A stretch of DNA of 39,773 bases, taken from assembly GCA_029204225.1 (NCBI GenBank), contig MU835358.1, positions 1 through 39,773 of the forward strand, written 5' to 3'. The position numbers were made by a program, and so were the translations under genes. The DNA comes from Diphasiastrum complanatum. Lineage: Eukaryota; Streptophyta; Lycopodiopsida; Lycopodiales; Lycopodiaceae. Positions 22,090-32,559 of the stretch are shown here, one piece after another. Each line of letters opens with the position of its first letter. The stretch's first letter is position 1. The notes below the pieces were generated by a model, which was not told the DNA's origin, ran no database searches, and worked only from the letters and a program-made list of their open reading frames with translations.

Positions 22090-22364
22090 AGTTAGAATTA
22101 AAGTTAGAATCACTGTGTTACTGTACTATGGGTCCTATCAGTGGATAAGGATCAGTTGGCCTCATCACGAGGCAAGTCGACGGGACACGCGTCCCACCAA
22201 CGGCAACCTGGGTCATGCATGGGTTGCCTGAGTGAACAACTATATGTACAGTGTAATTTCATTTTGAGAAATATAGTTGCTATGTGAGCTTGCTGTGGAG
22301 AGTGTTTTCTGTCTGTGTTACTGTGTAGCATGATCTGTGTTCCTGTGCAAAGCAAATTCTAAGT
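22090..22364 (+). repeat. Copia B 5' LTR, 275 bp
   Basis: Starts AGTTAGAATTAAAG, ends GCAAATTCTAAGT, directly followed by the PBS. It contains the palindromic GGGACACGCGTCCC near 22179-22193. Compared with the 3' LTR it differs at about ten bases and one single-base indel. Confidence 0.9.
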
Positions 22365-22377
22365 TGGTATCAGAGCC
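22365..22377 (+). promoter_or_regulatory. Copia B primer-binding site, initiator tRNA-Met type
   Basis: TGGTATCAGAGCC lies directly after the LTR, complementary to the initiator tRNA-Met 3' end. Confidence 0.92.
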
Positions 22378-23676
22378 GTACAGGGAGTGTACACAGTACA
22401 GTGTCGCCGTTGAAGAGAGCTTCGGGAGAACTGTCTTCTGAGAGTTCGGGGTTTTACGGCGGGTTGAAGACGGAAAGAGAATCACTGGTGCACGGTTTCT
22501 AATTTATAGAGACTTGCTAAGCTCAACAGAGGGATTATTAGCCTGTGCATAGCATCAGACTAGGAAAATTGTGGTGAAAAATTGACAATTTTGAAGCCAG
22601 CTGAAAATTGAAACCGGGCTTGGGGTTACAGCTTTTATACATAATTGGAGATTTCTTCGCTGTTTGCGCACCGTTTTGGATGTCGTAAGGACAAGAAAAA
22701 AGCTAATCACATTGTCAACCAACCATGGAGAGATTCTGAGGTTTATGTTAGAGATTTGTCTCCAGATAGTTAACCTAGCAGATTTGCGGTAAAAAGGTGA
22801 AAAAAGCCACTTTGTCAAGTTGAGCTAAAATCACCGTTTCTCCACGGAATTTCCTGACTGAACACTCTACAGTCATGGATTCAGTAGGGCGACCCTGCTC
22901 CAGGCCTCAGATTGTGCTCAAAACGATCCACAGGAGAGCTTGATCTGACATTTTCAGAGAAGGGAGGCGCGGACGTAGGCAGGGAGGTCGCGGGCTGTTC
23001 ACGCGCCCAACGCAATAGTCAGCATAGTGTCTCGAAGACCTTAGCGACTGTAGGAGCATGGTTCAATGCCCAGATGCAGTTTGGACCTTTGGATGAGGTG
23101 TCAAATGAATTGACGGTCTAGAACCTGTGATGAGAAAGAAATTTGGACCACAAGATTTTGGTTCAGCCATTGGATGAGCTTTGAACAGGGCCCTGAAGAA
23201 GTGAAGTGCATTCTGGCCTTCAACTTCATTAAAAATTTTCATACTGAAAGTTGAGTTGGGTCCCTTCACATGTGAAGAGTGAAGTTTCTTCATTGTGAAG
23301 AAACAGTTCAAAAACTAGAAAAGTCCTTATTTTTGGGTCCTTTGCCCGTTTTGACCCAAACGAAAGGCTATAACCTCCAAACGAAGGGCACCCGGACTGT
23401 ACCTGCAAGTATGATACAACAAAACAGAGTGATTGCAGCAGAGAAAGTGTTCAGAGTACGCCAGAAGTGATTTCACCATTCCACTGGGCACGTTGTTGGG
23501 AGTTGACGACTGAGTGCATTTCGGAAGGCGACGCCGATTTGGCTTTCAAATTGGTGGAAAAGCGGCGAGTGGCCTGGTAAGAAAAAAGTGCAGGTCATTT
23601 TTTTCAACTTCTGACATCATTGTTGGCCTCAGCATACTGTTCTTAGTCTAAGACAGAAGTTTCAAGCAGTTTTGCG
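22378..23676 (+). other. Copia B untranslated leader, 1.3 kb
   Basis: The distance from the PBS to the gag start is about 1.3 kb, long for a plant copia element. No protein motif is seen in it. It holds a 14-nt palindrome CTTCACATGTGAAG (23264-23277) and directly after it a 9-bp stem with a 3-nt loop (23284-23304, GTTTCTTCA / TGAAGAAAC). These could fold as RNA dimerisation or packaging signals, which is inference. Confidence 0.6.
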
Positions 23677-24480
23677 ATGGCAAACATAGGAGAGTCCATT
23701 TTGAGTGAAAATAGCAAATTGGACGGGATTTCCAACTATGCAGTGTGGAAATTCAAAATGAAAAACATACTGATGGAGAAAGACATGTGGGAAGTCATCA
23801 CAAGTGATGAGAGAAGGCTGCCAAATGAAGCAGACATCAAAGTGTTCGACAAACATATGAGAAAAGCTTTGACCTTCATTAACTTGTCAGTGAAGGATCA
23901 CATCATCACCCCCATTTGTGATGCTATTACACTCAGACAGGCATGGGATGTGCTAAAGGAGCAGTTCGAGACGTCAAATCCATCAAGAATCATGTTTCTG
24001 AAGTCAAAGTTGAATAGTGCCCGCATGGAGCAAGGAGAGCACATTCAGACGTACATGACCAGAATCAAGACAATGAGAGATGAACTGCATTCTATTGGTG
24101 AGCGCATACGTGATGTGGAGCTAGTGCATAATGCATAATGCGGCATTGTAGAACCCTATCAGATGTTTGTGAGCGGAATAGCATCAAGAGAAAGATTGCC
24201 CACCTTTGACGAGCTCACAGGAATCTTGATGCCGGAAGAGCAACGACGAGAAATGGTGAAAGCTAGACGTCAAAATACTGATGATCAGGCACTTGCGACA
24301 AGCCTAAAACAAGGCAAAGGCAAGGGCAAGAAGAAGTCTAAGCAGCAATTTGCCAAGTCTCAGGAGGATGAGGGATCTTCCAGCAAAACTAAGAAGAAAG
24401 ACAAGCGCTTCCATTGTGGTAAAAAGGGCCATTGGAAGAGTGAATGTCGCAAATTCCTGGCAAGGGAAAACCAAAACAAG
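23677..24480 (+). pseudogene. Copia B gag, one stop and a mutated zinc knuckle
   Basis: The frame opens MANIGESILSENSKLDGISN and carries the UBN2-type gag domain: NYAVWKFKMKNILMEKDMWE, then LRQAWDVLKEQFET and GEHIQTYMTRIKTMRDEL. A TAA stop at 24136-24138 interrupts it, and the same frame continues with PYQMFVSGIASRERLPTFDE. The Lys-rich tail leads into a zinc knuckle reading RFHCGKKGHWKSEC, in which the first Cys of CxxC-x4-H-x4-C is Arg (CGC, one transition from TGC). Pol follows in another phase, so a single-base indel separates them near 24450-24480. Confidence 0.88.
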
Positions 24481-27400
24481 CAGGTAACCTTGTCGATGAG
24501 GGTGAGATTGAAGACTCTAGCATCTTCATATCTGCATTATCATCTAATCAAGATGATCAAGCATGGTATATTGACTCAGGAGCCACAAGACACATGACAG
24601 GTAACAAGAATTGGTTCAGTAGTTTGAAGGTGTTGGATAATGGAACATCTATTTCACAAGCAAACGGTGAAGTGTGCATGATCAAGGGGATAGGCACAGT
24701 TTCAATCCAACTACCTGATGGCAAAAGCAGGATGATCAGGGAGGTACTTTGCGTACCAGGTTTAAAGAAAAATCTACTTTCTGTTGGAGTCATTACTGAT
24801 CAAAAGTTGAAAGTAGAATTCGCCCATGATCGTTGCTTTGTGAAGGATGCAAACCAAAAGTTCAAAGTTATTGCGGATGGAGTAAGAGAGCCCAATACAA
24901 AATTGTACAGGTTGAATGCTACAATCAAGGGGCAACATGGACTTGTATCGTCCATTCCTTTGCAAACTGAGTTGTGGCACAAGAGGCTTGGTCACTTGAA
25001 CTTGGGAAGCCAATTGGAGATGGTAACAAGATTGCCTACCATAGAAGATCACTTGAAATCGATGTGCGAATCTTGTGTATATGGGAAGCAGCATCGAGAG
25101 AAGTTCAATAAAGAGGGTGTTGCAAGAGCAAAGAACATCCTAGATTTAATCCACACAGATTTATGCGGGCCTATGAGGACCATGTCATTAGGTAAAGTCT
25201 TCTATTTCATGACCTTTACTGATGATATGTCACGTAAGACGTGGATGTACTTCTTGAAGAAGAAATCAGATGCATTTGATAACTTCAAGAGCTTCAAAGC
25301 ATTGGTCAAAAATCAGACAGATAGGAAGATCAAAATCCTAAGATTAGATAGTGGAGGTGACTACAAGCCTAATGACTTCAATGATCTTTGTGATCAATGT
25401 GGGATTAAAAGATAATTTACGCAAGCTCATACTCCTGCTCTCAATGGTGTAGCTGAGCGCAAGAATCGTACGATTGTGGAAAGTGCCAGATCTATGCTAG
25501 CTGAAATGAAACTACCAAAAGATTTTTGGTCAGAAGCATGTAGCACGACAGTCTATCTTCAAAATAGAAGTCCTACCATTGCCATACCAAAGATAACACC
25601 TGAGGAAGCATTCACGAAGAAGAAGCAAAAAGGTGAACCACTTGCGAATCTTTGGATGTAAGGCCTTTGTACACATTCCTAAGGAAGAGAGACGTAAACT
25701 TGATGTAAAAGCTATCAAGTGCATATTCCTAGGATATGATGATCGTGTGAAGGGCTATAGATGTTTTGATCCAGTCGAAAACAAAATCCATATAAGCTGT
25801 GATGTTATCTTTGATGAATCCAAGATGTATGAAGACGAGGATGCTGAGAAGATAGACACATGTAGTGGGAAAGATGGTATAGAGAGGATACCACCTGATG
25901 ATGTTCCATTCATTAACCTTCCGAGTGATGAACATGAGGATACATCTCAAGATACTACTACTCAACCTCAAGAAACAGGTTGGAGAGGTAGGGACAGACC
26001 TTTTGGTGCAAGAAGGATTGAAGTTGCAGGTGACAAACACAAGGAGAAGGATGTACCGTGGGATACATTTTCACCAAGAAGCCGATCACCTGACAGAAAG
26101 CTCCCTATGGTTTGAGAGATTGATGGAGAGCCGCGACATAGATGACTTTTCAGGATCATCTAACCAGGGAGAGCTACGAAGATCAACAAGAGAGAAGATA
26201 CTACCTGAAAGGTATGAAGCAAATTATGCTCTCTTATCTAGCATTATTCAAAGTAAAGAACCTTCGACTTATGGTGAAGCGAAGGATGATGACATTTGGG
26301 TCAAGGCCATGGGAGAGGAGATGGAGTCAATTGCTAAGCATAGCAAATGGGACTTAGTAGAACCACCAGTTGGCAAGAACCCCATTGGTTGTATACAAGA
26401 CTAAGTACCATGTAGATGAAAGTATAGCAAAGCACAAAGCAAGATTGGTGATCAAAGGGTACGCACAAAATAAAGGCATTAACTATGAAGAGACCTTTGC
26501 GTCGGTTTGTAAGTGGAATACTCTATGTCTACTTATTGCTTTAGCTTCACATTTTGGTTGGCCTTTGCATCAGATGGATGTGAAATCTGCTTTTCTAAAT
26601 GGTGAGTTAGAAGAAGAAGTGTTCATGGATCAACCTAAAGGCTTTGTAACAAAATAACAGGAAAATAAAGTATGTCGCTTGAAGAAAGCGCTTTATGGTC
26701 TTAAACAAGCACCACGTGCATGGTATAGCAGGATTGATGCCTACTTTCGTTCAAAGGGGATGGTGAGAACACATTCTGATCCAAATCTATATGTCTTATG
26801 CTTTGATGGTATGGTTGCTTTGATTGCTCTTTATGTTGATGACTTGATTATTACGAGAAATAATCAAGAGATGATAGACATGATCAAGAAAGACCTCATG
26901 GAACAGTTTGAGATGACAGATTTGAGTGTGATGCATTACTGCCTTGTAGTAAAAGTGTGACAAAAAGGACATGAAGTGGGTTTAACATAAGTGAAGTATG
27001 TCAAAGAGTTGCTACACAGGTTTAGGTTGCAGGATTGCAAACCAGTAAACACTCCTATTGAACCAGGTAAAAAGCTTTCTAAGCTTGATGAGTCACAGTC
27101 ATTTGATGCTACGCTATATAGACAATTAGTAGGGAGTTTGATTTACCTTACCATGACTAGACCAGATATATGCTATGTTGTTGGTATTGTAAGTCAGTTT
27201 ATGGCAGCACCTACAGAAACGCATTGGAAGGTAGCTAAACGCATTTTGCATTATGTGAAAGGCACTTCAAAATATGGCTTCATTTATAGGAAGCATGATG
27301 GTTTACCTGAGTTGTGTGGCTATGTGGATGCGGACTGGGGAGGTGACTATGATGATCGTAGATCCACCACAGGATATATATTCCACTTTTGTGGTAATTG

Positions 27401-27782
27401 CTTTTCCTGGTCTAGTAAGAAGCAAAGTACAATTGCTCTTTCCACCACAGAAACAGAGTATAAGGTAATGTGTAGTGCTACACAAGAAGCTATATGGTTG
27501 AGACAAATCTTGGAAGAAATTGGCATGAAGCAGAAAAATCCCACGACTTTACATAGCGACAGTCAGAGTGGCATTCAGCTAGCAAAAAATCCAGTGTTCC
27601 ATGCGAGAACTAAACACATTGAGATTTAGTATCACTTCATACGTGAGAGGCTGCTGAGCCATGAAATTCATGTTGTTCATTGTAGCATAGAGGAACAACT
27701 AGCTGATATTTTCACTAAGCCACTTATTGGAGAAAAGTTTGATAAATTTAGATCAAAGCTTTCTGTACTTAAAGTTTGTTGA
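24480..27782 (+). pseudogene. Copia B pol: protease, integrase, RT, RNase H, with stops and frameshifts
   Basis: Domains in order: aspartic protease with intact DSGATRHM (about 24570-24595); integrase zinc finger WHKRLGHLN...CESCVYGK; integrase core with Asp in IHTDLCGPM, Asp in RLDSGGDY and Glu in NGVAERKNR, the last two separated by 35 residues counting one stop (TAA, 25413-25415), so the DD35E triad is retained; reverse transcriptase with YVDD (26832-26843) after QMDVKSAFLNGELEEEVF and ALYGLKQAPRAWY; RNase H with YVDADWGGDYDDRRSTTGY and ALSTTETEY, ending LSVLKVC. Frameshifts lie near 25650, 25950-26130 and 26390; stops are at 25413, 26655, 26958, 26988 and 27627. Together these enzymes would copy the RNA and insert the DNA. 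Confidence 0.9.
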
Positions 27783-27826
27783 CTTTAAAGCTATGTATAT
27801 GACTGTATAAAAAGTGACTCTACTTT

Positions 27827-27835
27827 AAGGGAGAG
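27827..27835 (+). promoter_or_regulatory. Copia B polypurine tract
   Basis: AAGGGAGAG directly before the 3' LTR, the usual site for plus-strand priming. Copia A has the same tract at its own 3' LTR. Confidence 0.8.
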
Positions 27836-28109
27836 AGTTAGAATTAAAGTTAGAATCACTATGTTACTGTACTGTGGTCCTATCAGTAGATAAGAATCAG
27901 TTGGCCTCGTCACGAGGCAAGTCGACGGGACACGCGTCCCGCCAACGACAACCTGGGTCATGCATGGGTTGCTTGAGTGAAAAACTATATGTACAGTGTA
28001 ATTTCATTTTGAGAAATATAGTTGCTATGTGAGCTTGCTGTGGAGAGTGTTTTCTGTGTGTGTTACTGTGTAGCATGATCTGTGTTCCTGTGCAAAGCAA
28101 ATTCTAAGT
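27836..28109 (+). repeat. Copia B 3' LTR, 274 bp
   Basis: Starts AGTTAGAATT, ends AATTCTAAGT, followed by TCCCT. It matches 22090-22364. Confidence 0.9.
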
Positions 28110-28114
28110 TCCCT
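28110..28114. repeat. Target-site duplication of copia B, right copy (TCCCT)
   Basis: Second copy of the 5-bp target sequence; copia A integrase sequence resumes after it. Confidence 0.85.
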
Positions 28115-30489
28115 AGCACTTGATCTCGACTATCCTTCTGGAAAAGTCGATTTCCCTATCTGCCATAGCATTATGGTAAATGAATCAAAGCACTGAGGTT
28201 CGACAACGGGGGAGAATACATCTCCACCGAGTTCAAGGAGTACTGCCTTAACAATGACATTGAGCAACAATACATTACCTCCTATCGCCTCAGTCAAATG
28301 GTCTTGCTGAGAGAAAAAACAGAACCTTAGTTGAATCGACATAGTGCTTGTTATCACATGCGACACTTCCGAAGTCCTTCTGGGCTGAAGTTGTTTGAAC
28401 AACAACCTATATTCAGAACAAATGTACTACTAAAGGTTTCTCAGACAAAACAGCATTCTAAGTTTGGACAGGTACCAAAGCTTCTTTATCGAACTTAAAA
28501 ATTTCTAGATGTATTGCTTATGCACAGATTCCTCATGATCTCAGAATGAAGCTCAACTTCCAGAGTATCAAATTTATTTTCATCAGCTACACTACTTCAG
28601 ATCAAGCTTACAAGTTGTTCAATCCCATCAAGTCAAAGATATTCACTAGCCTGGATGTCATCTTCATCGAAGATCAATTTATCGACCTCAAGGGAAAAGG
28701 TAAAGCCCATGTAGTCGACTTGTCTGACTCGACCAACATATTGAACTTCGAGATTTCTCAATCGAATATTCTCATTGAAGGTCCAAGATCATTTACTTTC
28801 GACGAACAACATATCAATAGCGAATCCGAAGATGATGATGTTGCAGTTCAGCAACTACAATATGATGAAAATGATCAACTTCCTCTATTCTCCAGAAGAT
28901 CATCAAGAACTAGCATACCACCTGTCAAGTATATCGGCGAGTCTACAGCCTACCTTGTTCATGTGCTGATGACTGTCGAAGAGGCACTCAGTCAGCCTGA
29001 TTCAGATCTCTGGAAAGAAGTTATAGATAAAGAGTATTCATCTCTTATCAAGAACCAAACATGGACGATTGTCGAATTACCTGCTAGCAGAAACGTAGTT
29101 GACTGCAAATGGATTCTCAATAAGTACAAAGCAGACGGAAGCATCGACAGAAGAAAAGCTCTACTTGTCGCCAGAGATTTTTCTCAAGTATACAACGTTG
29201 ATTATACTAAGACCTTCAATCTAGTAGTCAAGCATTCTTCTATTCGACTTTAATTATCGTTTGCTGCTGCAGTAGATTTGGAATACATCAAATGGATGTA
29301 CATATGACATATCTTAATGGAGTTATCGAAAAAGACATTTACATGGTGCAACCTGAAGGATATATTATCAAGGGTAAACACAATCATGTGTGTAAACTCC
29401 ATAAAGCACTTTATGGCTTGGAGTAATATGCTCGAGCATGGTTTCAATGGATCAATACTTTTCTTATTAATCATGGCTATATTTCATATTCGGATGTTTA
29501 CTTCAAGACAATGCAACAGTCTTTTATCATTATCATTTTATATGTGGACGACACATTGCTCTTCGACAACTCTACCGATCTGATAAAAGAAACTAAGACT
29601 ATGCTATCTTCCGAATTCGACATGATCGATTTGGGTGAAGCTCATTTCTGCCTTGGTATTCAAATCCACAGAGACAGAAATCCAAAGTTGATCTACATTA
29701 CTCAGCAGAGGTAGATCTACAATATGTTAGTCAGTTATAATTTGGTTAATTGCAAGTTAGCTCTCTCACCAATGGAACCAGGTCTCAAGTTGTCAAAGGA
29801 CCAGTGTCCCTGAATAATCGAAGAGAAGGAGCAGATGTGTGAGTATCCTTATCATTCAATAATAGGATCTCTTATGTGCGCAATGATCTGTACAAGGTTA
29901 GACATAACTTTTTCAATCAATTCCTTAAGTCAGCATATGACTAGCCCTGGTATGACACATTGGAAGGCTCTTATTAGAGTCATGAGATATCTTCGAGCTA
30001 CTATGGACTTTGCATCTGTTATGGAACAGTCGACAATGACAAACTCAATTTACTTAGTGGTTACATAGATGCAAGTTGGGCAGGAGACGTAGACACTCGT
30101 AAATCCACTTCTTGATTTACATTCTTCCTCAACAATGGTCCTATTTTCTGGAACAGTCGCAAAAAATCTTCGATAGCTCTATCTTCTACAGAATCAAACT
30201 ATATCGCAACCTCACAAGCTACAAAGGAAGCAATTTAGTTGAGAAACTTACTTTCAGATATCAGTTTGAATCAATATCCTCTGACATTATTATTTTGTGT
30301 TGATCAAAGTGCCATCGCCTTGTCAGGCAACCCTAGATTTCATTCTAGGAGTAAGCACATTGAACTCAAGTATCACTATGTCATAAGCAAAGTTCTCGAC
30401 AATAAGGTTAGATTGTAGTACTATTGAACGCAAGATATGACAGCAGATATTTTTACTAAAGCATTAATCTTGGATGCACACAGAAAGTT
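28115..30489 (+). pseudogene. Copia A pol, second part: integrase end, RT, RNase H
   Basis: The sequence resumes in the integrase zinc finger region (SGKVDFPICHS) and jumps near 28195 directly to RFDNGGEYISTEFKEYC, so the segment with the first catalytic Asp is deleted. NGLAERKNRTLVES (with a frameshift just before it) keeps the Glu. RT follows: EALSQPDSDLWKEVIDKEY, WILNKYKADGSIDRRKALLV, YVDD (29541-29552) and DLGEAHFCLGIQIHRDRNPK. RNase H shows YIDASWAGDVDTRKST, SIALSSTESNY and FHSRSKHIELKYHYV. The frame is broken by many stops and small indels, more than in copia B. Confidence 0.9.
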
Positions 30490-30536
30490 TTGTGCATAAT
30501 TAGGTTTAAGAATCAAGGCATTCATGGATTCAGATT

Positions 30537-30545
30537 AAGGGAGAG
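30537..30545 (+). promoter_or_regulatory. Copia A polypurine tract
   Basis: AAGGGAGAG directly before TGTTGG of the 3' LTR. Confidence 0.8.
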
Positions 30546-31061
30546 TGTTGGATTATTCTCCTACTAATTAACTAATCGACATTTTAATCTTCGTCCAATT
30601 GATTTGGTTTCATTTGGATCACAAAAACTCAATGTACATAGTGAACTAGCTTGAGATTGCCAATGAGCTCCAAAATTTTTCTATCTTCTCACTATGGGAG
30701 CTCGGAATACATAGCAACTTCGACTTCCTTCTTGAAATTAGGTGGATTTCCAACATGTAATAAGGAAGTCAACTCACCCTTCTTGCCCTAAAATGAAACC
30801 CTAGCCTAGATCCTAGAGTTATGCTTGGTAGGTAGCTAGTTGGTCAAATTTTCACCTTAAACTTAGGTGTAGGTCCTATAAAGTAGGGATGACCACCAAA
30901 TAGACATGACCAACTCTCTTGACTTGACCTAACCTACATTACGATGGGTTTCCCATGTGGCATCATGGCCTCACATGTGTGGGACCCACTTGTGTACACA
31001 ATTTACACTATTCTACATGGTTTTTGATCAAGCTAGATTTGCCAATTTTTGGCAATTCTTC

Positions 31062-31180
31062 ACACAAACTTCGAAGACTTTGGGCACTTCGGTGACTTTG
31101 AAGACTTCGGCCACTTCAACGACTTCGGCCACTTTGGTTACTTCAACCACTTCGGAGACTTTGGCCACTTCGGCCATGTC
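31062..31180 (+). repeat. 12-bp-type minisatellite (ACTTCGGCCACT-like) in the LTR
   Basis: Units built on CTTCGGCCA, CTTCGGTGA and CTTCAACCA repeat with a 12- or 15-nt period. The 5' LTR carries a shorter version at about 19503-19590. The units contain TTCGAA and CTTCGAAG palindromes. The open frame across it is a by-product of a period divisible by three. Confidence 0.7.
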
Positions 31181-31369
31181 AGTTGATTGACAGTTAACGT
31201 TCCACTCGAATTGAAGCTACAGACTTGCCCTAACCGTTTAGCAAGTAGATTTATGGGAAGATTCAACTAGATGAATGCCAGCTCACTTTGGATGGATGCC
31301 AGCTCACTATCCATTATGATTGCGACCTAATTAGCTGTCTTACTATTGGACGTTTTCGCATTTGCTTAG

Positions 31370-31377
31370 TATAAATA
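31370..31377 (+). promoter_or_regulatory. TATA box in the copia A 3' LTR
   Basis: TATAAATA in the context TTAGTATAAATAGCAGC. The 5' LTR counterpart reads TATTAATA, so that promoter may be weakened. Confidence 0.5.
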
Positions 31378-31976
31378 GCAGCTCATATTTCTACATTTTA
31401 AAAATGTGATCAAGAGATCAGCAAGTATTGAATAATTAGCTCTCTCTCTCTCTCTCTCTCTCAAGCCTGCGAGCTTGAACACTCCTGAGCATTCTAGCTC
31501 ACTTCTTTAGAGTTGATTAGAGATTGCTATTGTGCTTATTACTTATTAGCATTGCACTTAACTCAGATTTATATTTAGCCGTTCAGAGATAGCTTAGAGT
31601 ATCCGCAACTTCTTATACTCATTTACATATGTTTCATTTTCATACTGAATCAATATTATCTTCTTATTGCATTCAGCTTCATATCAGAATGTATGCATTT
31701 TTGTAATTCTTCGCGACTGATTACTTGTCTGATAATTCAATGCTTAATGTTTGGCTACGTAATCAATGTAGTACTAATGATCTCAAAGTTAGTTACTATA
31801 AGATCGAACGTGATTTCTATCACTATTATTTTGTTCAAAATTGATAGGCATAGTCATGCATAGAGAAAGAGGAAGATATTATATTCTGCTACGCACAATA
31901 AGTTTTAATTCTTGTCGTTCGATTTTTTTTTATTCGAATCTATTTGACCTATCTCCTTTCGCACCTCTTTCCAACA

Positions 31977-31981
31977 AGTAT
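31977..31981. repeat. Target-site duplication of copia A, right copy (AGTAT)
   Basis: Matches 9443-9447. It marks the return to the sequence that copia A was inserted into. Confidence 0.9.
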
Positions 31982-32559
31982 TGCGCTCAATTGCTGGCAA
32001 ATCTGGAGATAGGTCAACATTGAAGCCACTCCACTTGAACTTGCGCTTTTATTTATCATTATTGATTACCTATCACATAAAAATGTTATTATTAGTTAGC
32101 AAATCCAAAATTTGTCCAAATTAAGTAGAAATAATTCAATTTTTAAACTTTTTAACAAGATTTTACTCAAACACAGAATTTCATTTCTTAAACCGCTATA
32201 ACTCGTTACGTTCTATTCCAAAACATGCAGAGTGACGTAAAAATGATTTTTCATCAAAGGAAAAGCAACTTGTTGCTTTCTGACATGCAATCAAAATCTC
32301 ATCAAACTTTTGTCAAGCTTTACTCTAAAATTTGTCAAACTTCCGACAACAATCATCTTGGCAACCCTCATGCTTGTTTGTTGCTTGTGTGTTGTTAACT
32401 CCATAGTTAGTAAGGTGTATTCTAAACTTTGGCTTGATTGATTGCTTGAAGTGAGTTCAATGTTGGTGGGTTGGTTAGAAGGATTGTGAGTTGCTTGAAA
32501 TAGCTCAATGATAGTTGGATAATAATGAGATGGTGTGAAGAGTTAGTACTTTTAAATGT
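31982..32559. other. No gene seen
   Basis: AT-rich sequence that was next to the Ty3/gypsy fragment before copia A inserted. No coding motif recognised. Part of it may be the poorly conserved 5' half of the LTR relic that follows. Confidence 0.35.

Larger units (their letters stand above)
22090..28109 (+). mobile_element. Copia B: complete Ty1/copia element nested in copia A, 6020 bp
   Basis: Direct repeats of 275 and 274 bp, an initiator-Met PBS, gag, protease, integrase, RT, RNase H and a purine tract occur in copia order, flanked by TCCCT. LTR ends, judged from the shared sequence and the target duplication, are AG...GT, with an imperfect inverted repeat AGTTAGAATT / AATTCTAAGT. About 11 differences separate the LTRs, roughly 96% identity, so it is younger than copia A. 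Several stops and frameshifts inactivate it. Confidence 0.93.
9448..31976 (+). mobile_element. Copia A: Ty1/copia retrotransposon hosting two nested insertions
   Basis: Its termini are TGTTGG...CCAACA, flanked by AGTAT on both sides. The order is 5' LTR (split), an initiator-Met PBS, gag, protease, the integrase start, then after the copia B interruption the integrase end, reverse transcriptase and RNase H, a purine tract and the 3' LTR. This protease-integrase-RT-RNase H order defines Ty1/copia. Its own sequence is about 12.6 kb shorter than... the span, because a 9.9-kb LARD-like element and the 6.0-kb copia B account for roughly 15.9 kb of it. All reading frames are broken and part of the integrase is deleted, so it is not autonomous. 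Confidence 0.93.
30546..31976 (+). repeat. Copia A 3' LTR, 1431 bp
   Basis: Starts TGTTGGATTATTCTCC and ends TTTCCAACA. It is about 300 bp longer than the 5' LTR after removing the LARD-like insertion: 30601-31065 has no counterpart in the 5' LTR, which has about 95 unrelated bp there. The rest aligns at roughly 93% by eye. It contains the CTTCGG-type minisatellite (31062-31180), a TATA box TATAAATA (31370-31377) and a short CT run (31440-31462). Confidence 0.9.

Noticed and set aside
22049-22231. 60-codon frame spanning the copia A / copia B junction
   Set aside because: It joins the integrase zinc-finger region of copia A to copia B LTR sequence by chance.
30957-31190. 77-codon Thr/Ser-rich frame
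   Set aside because: It arises from a minisatellite with a period divisible by three within the copia A LTR.
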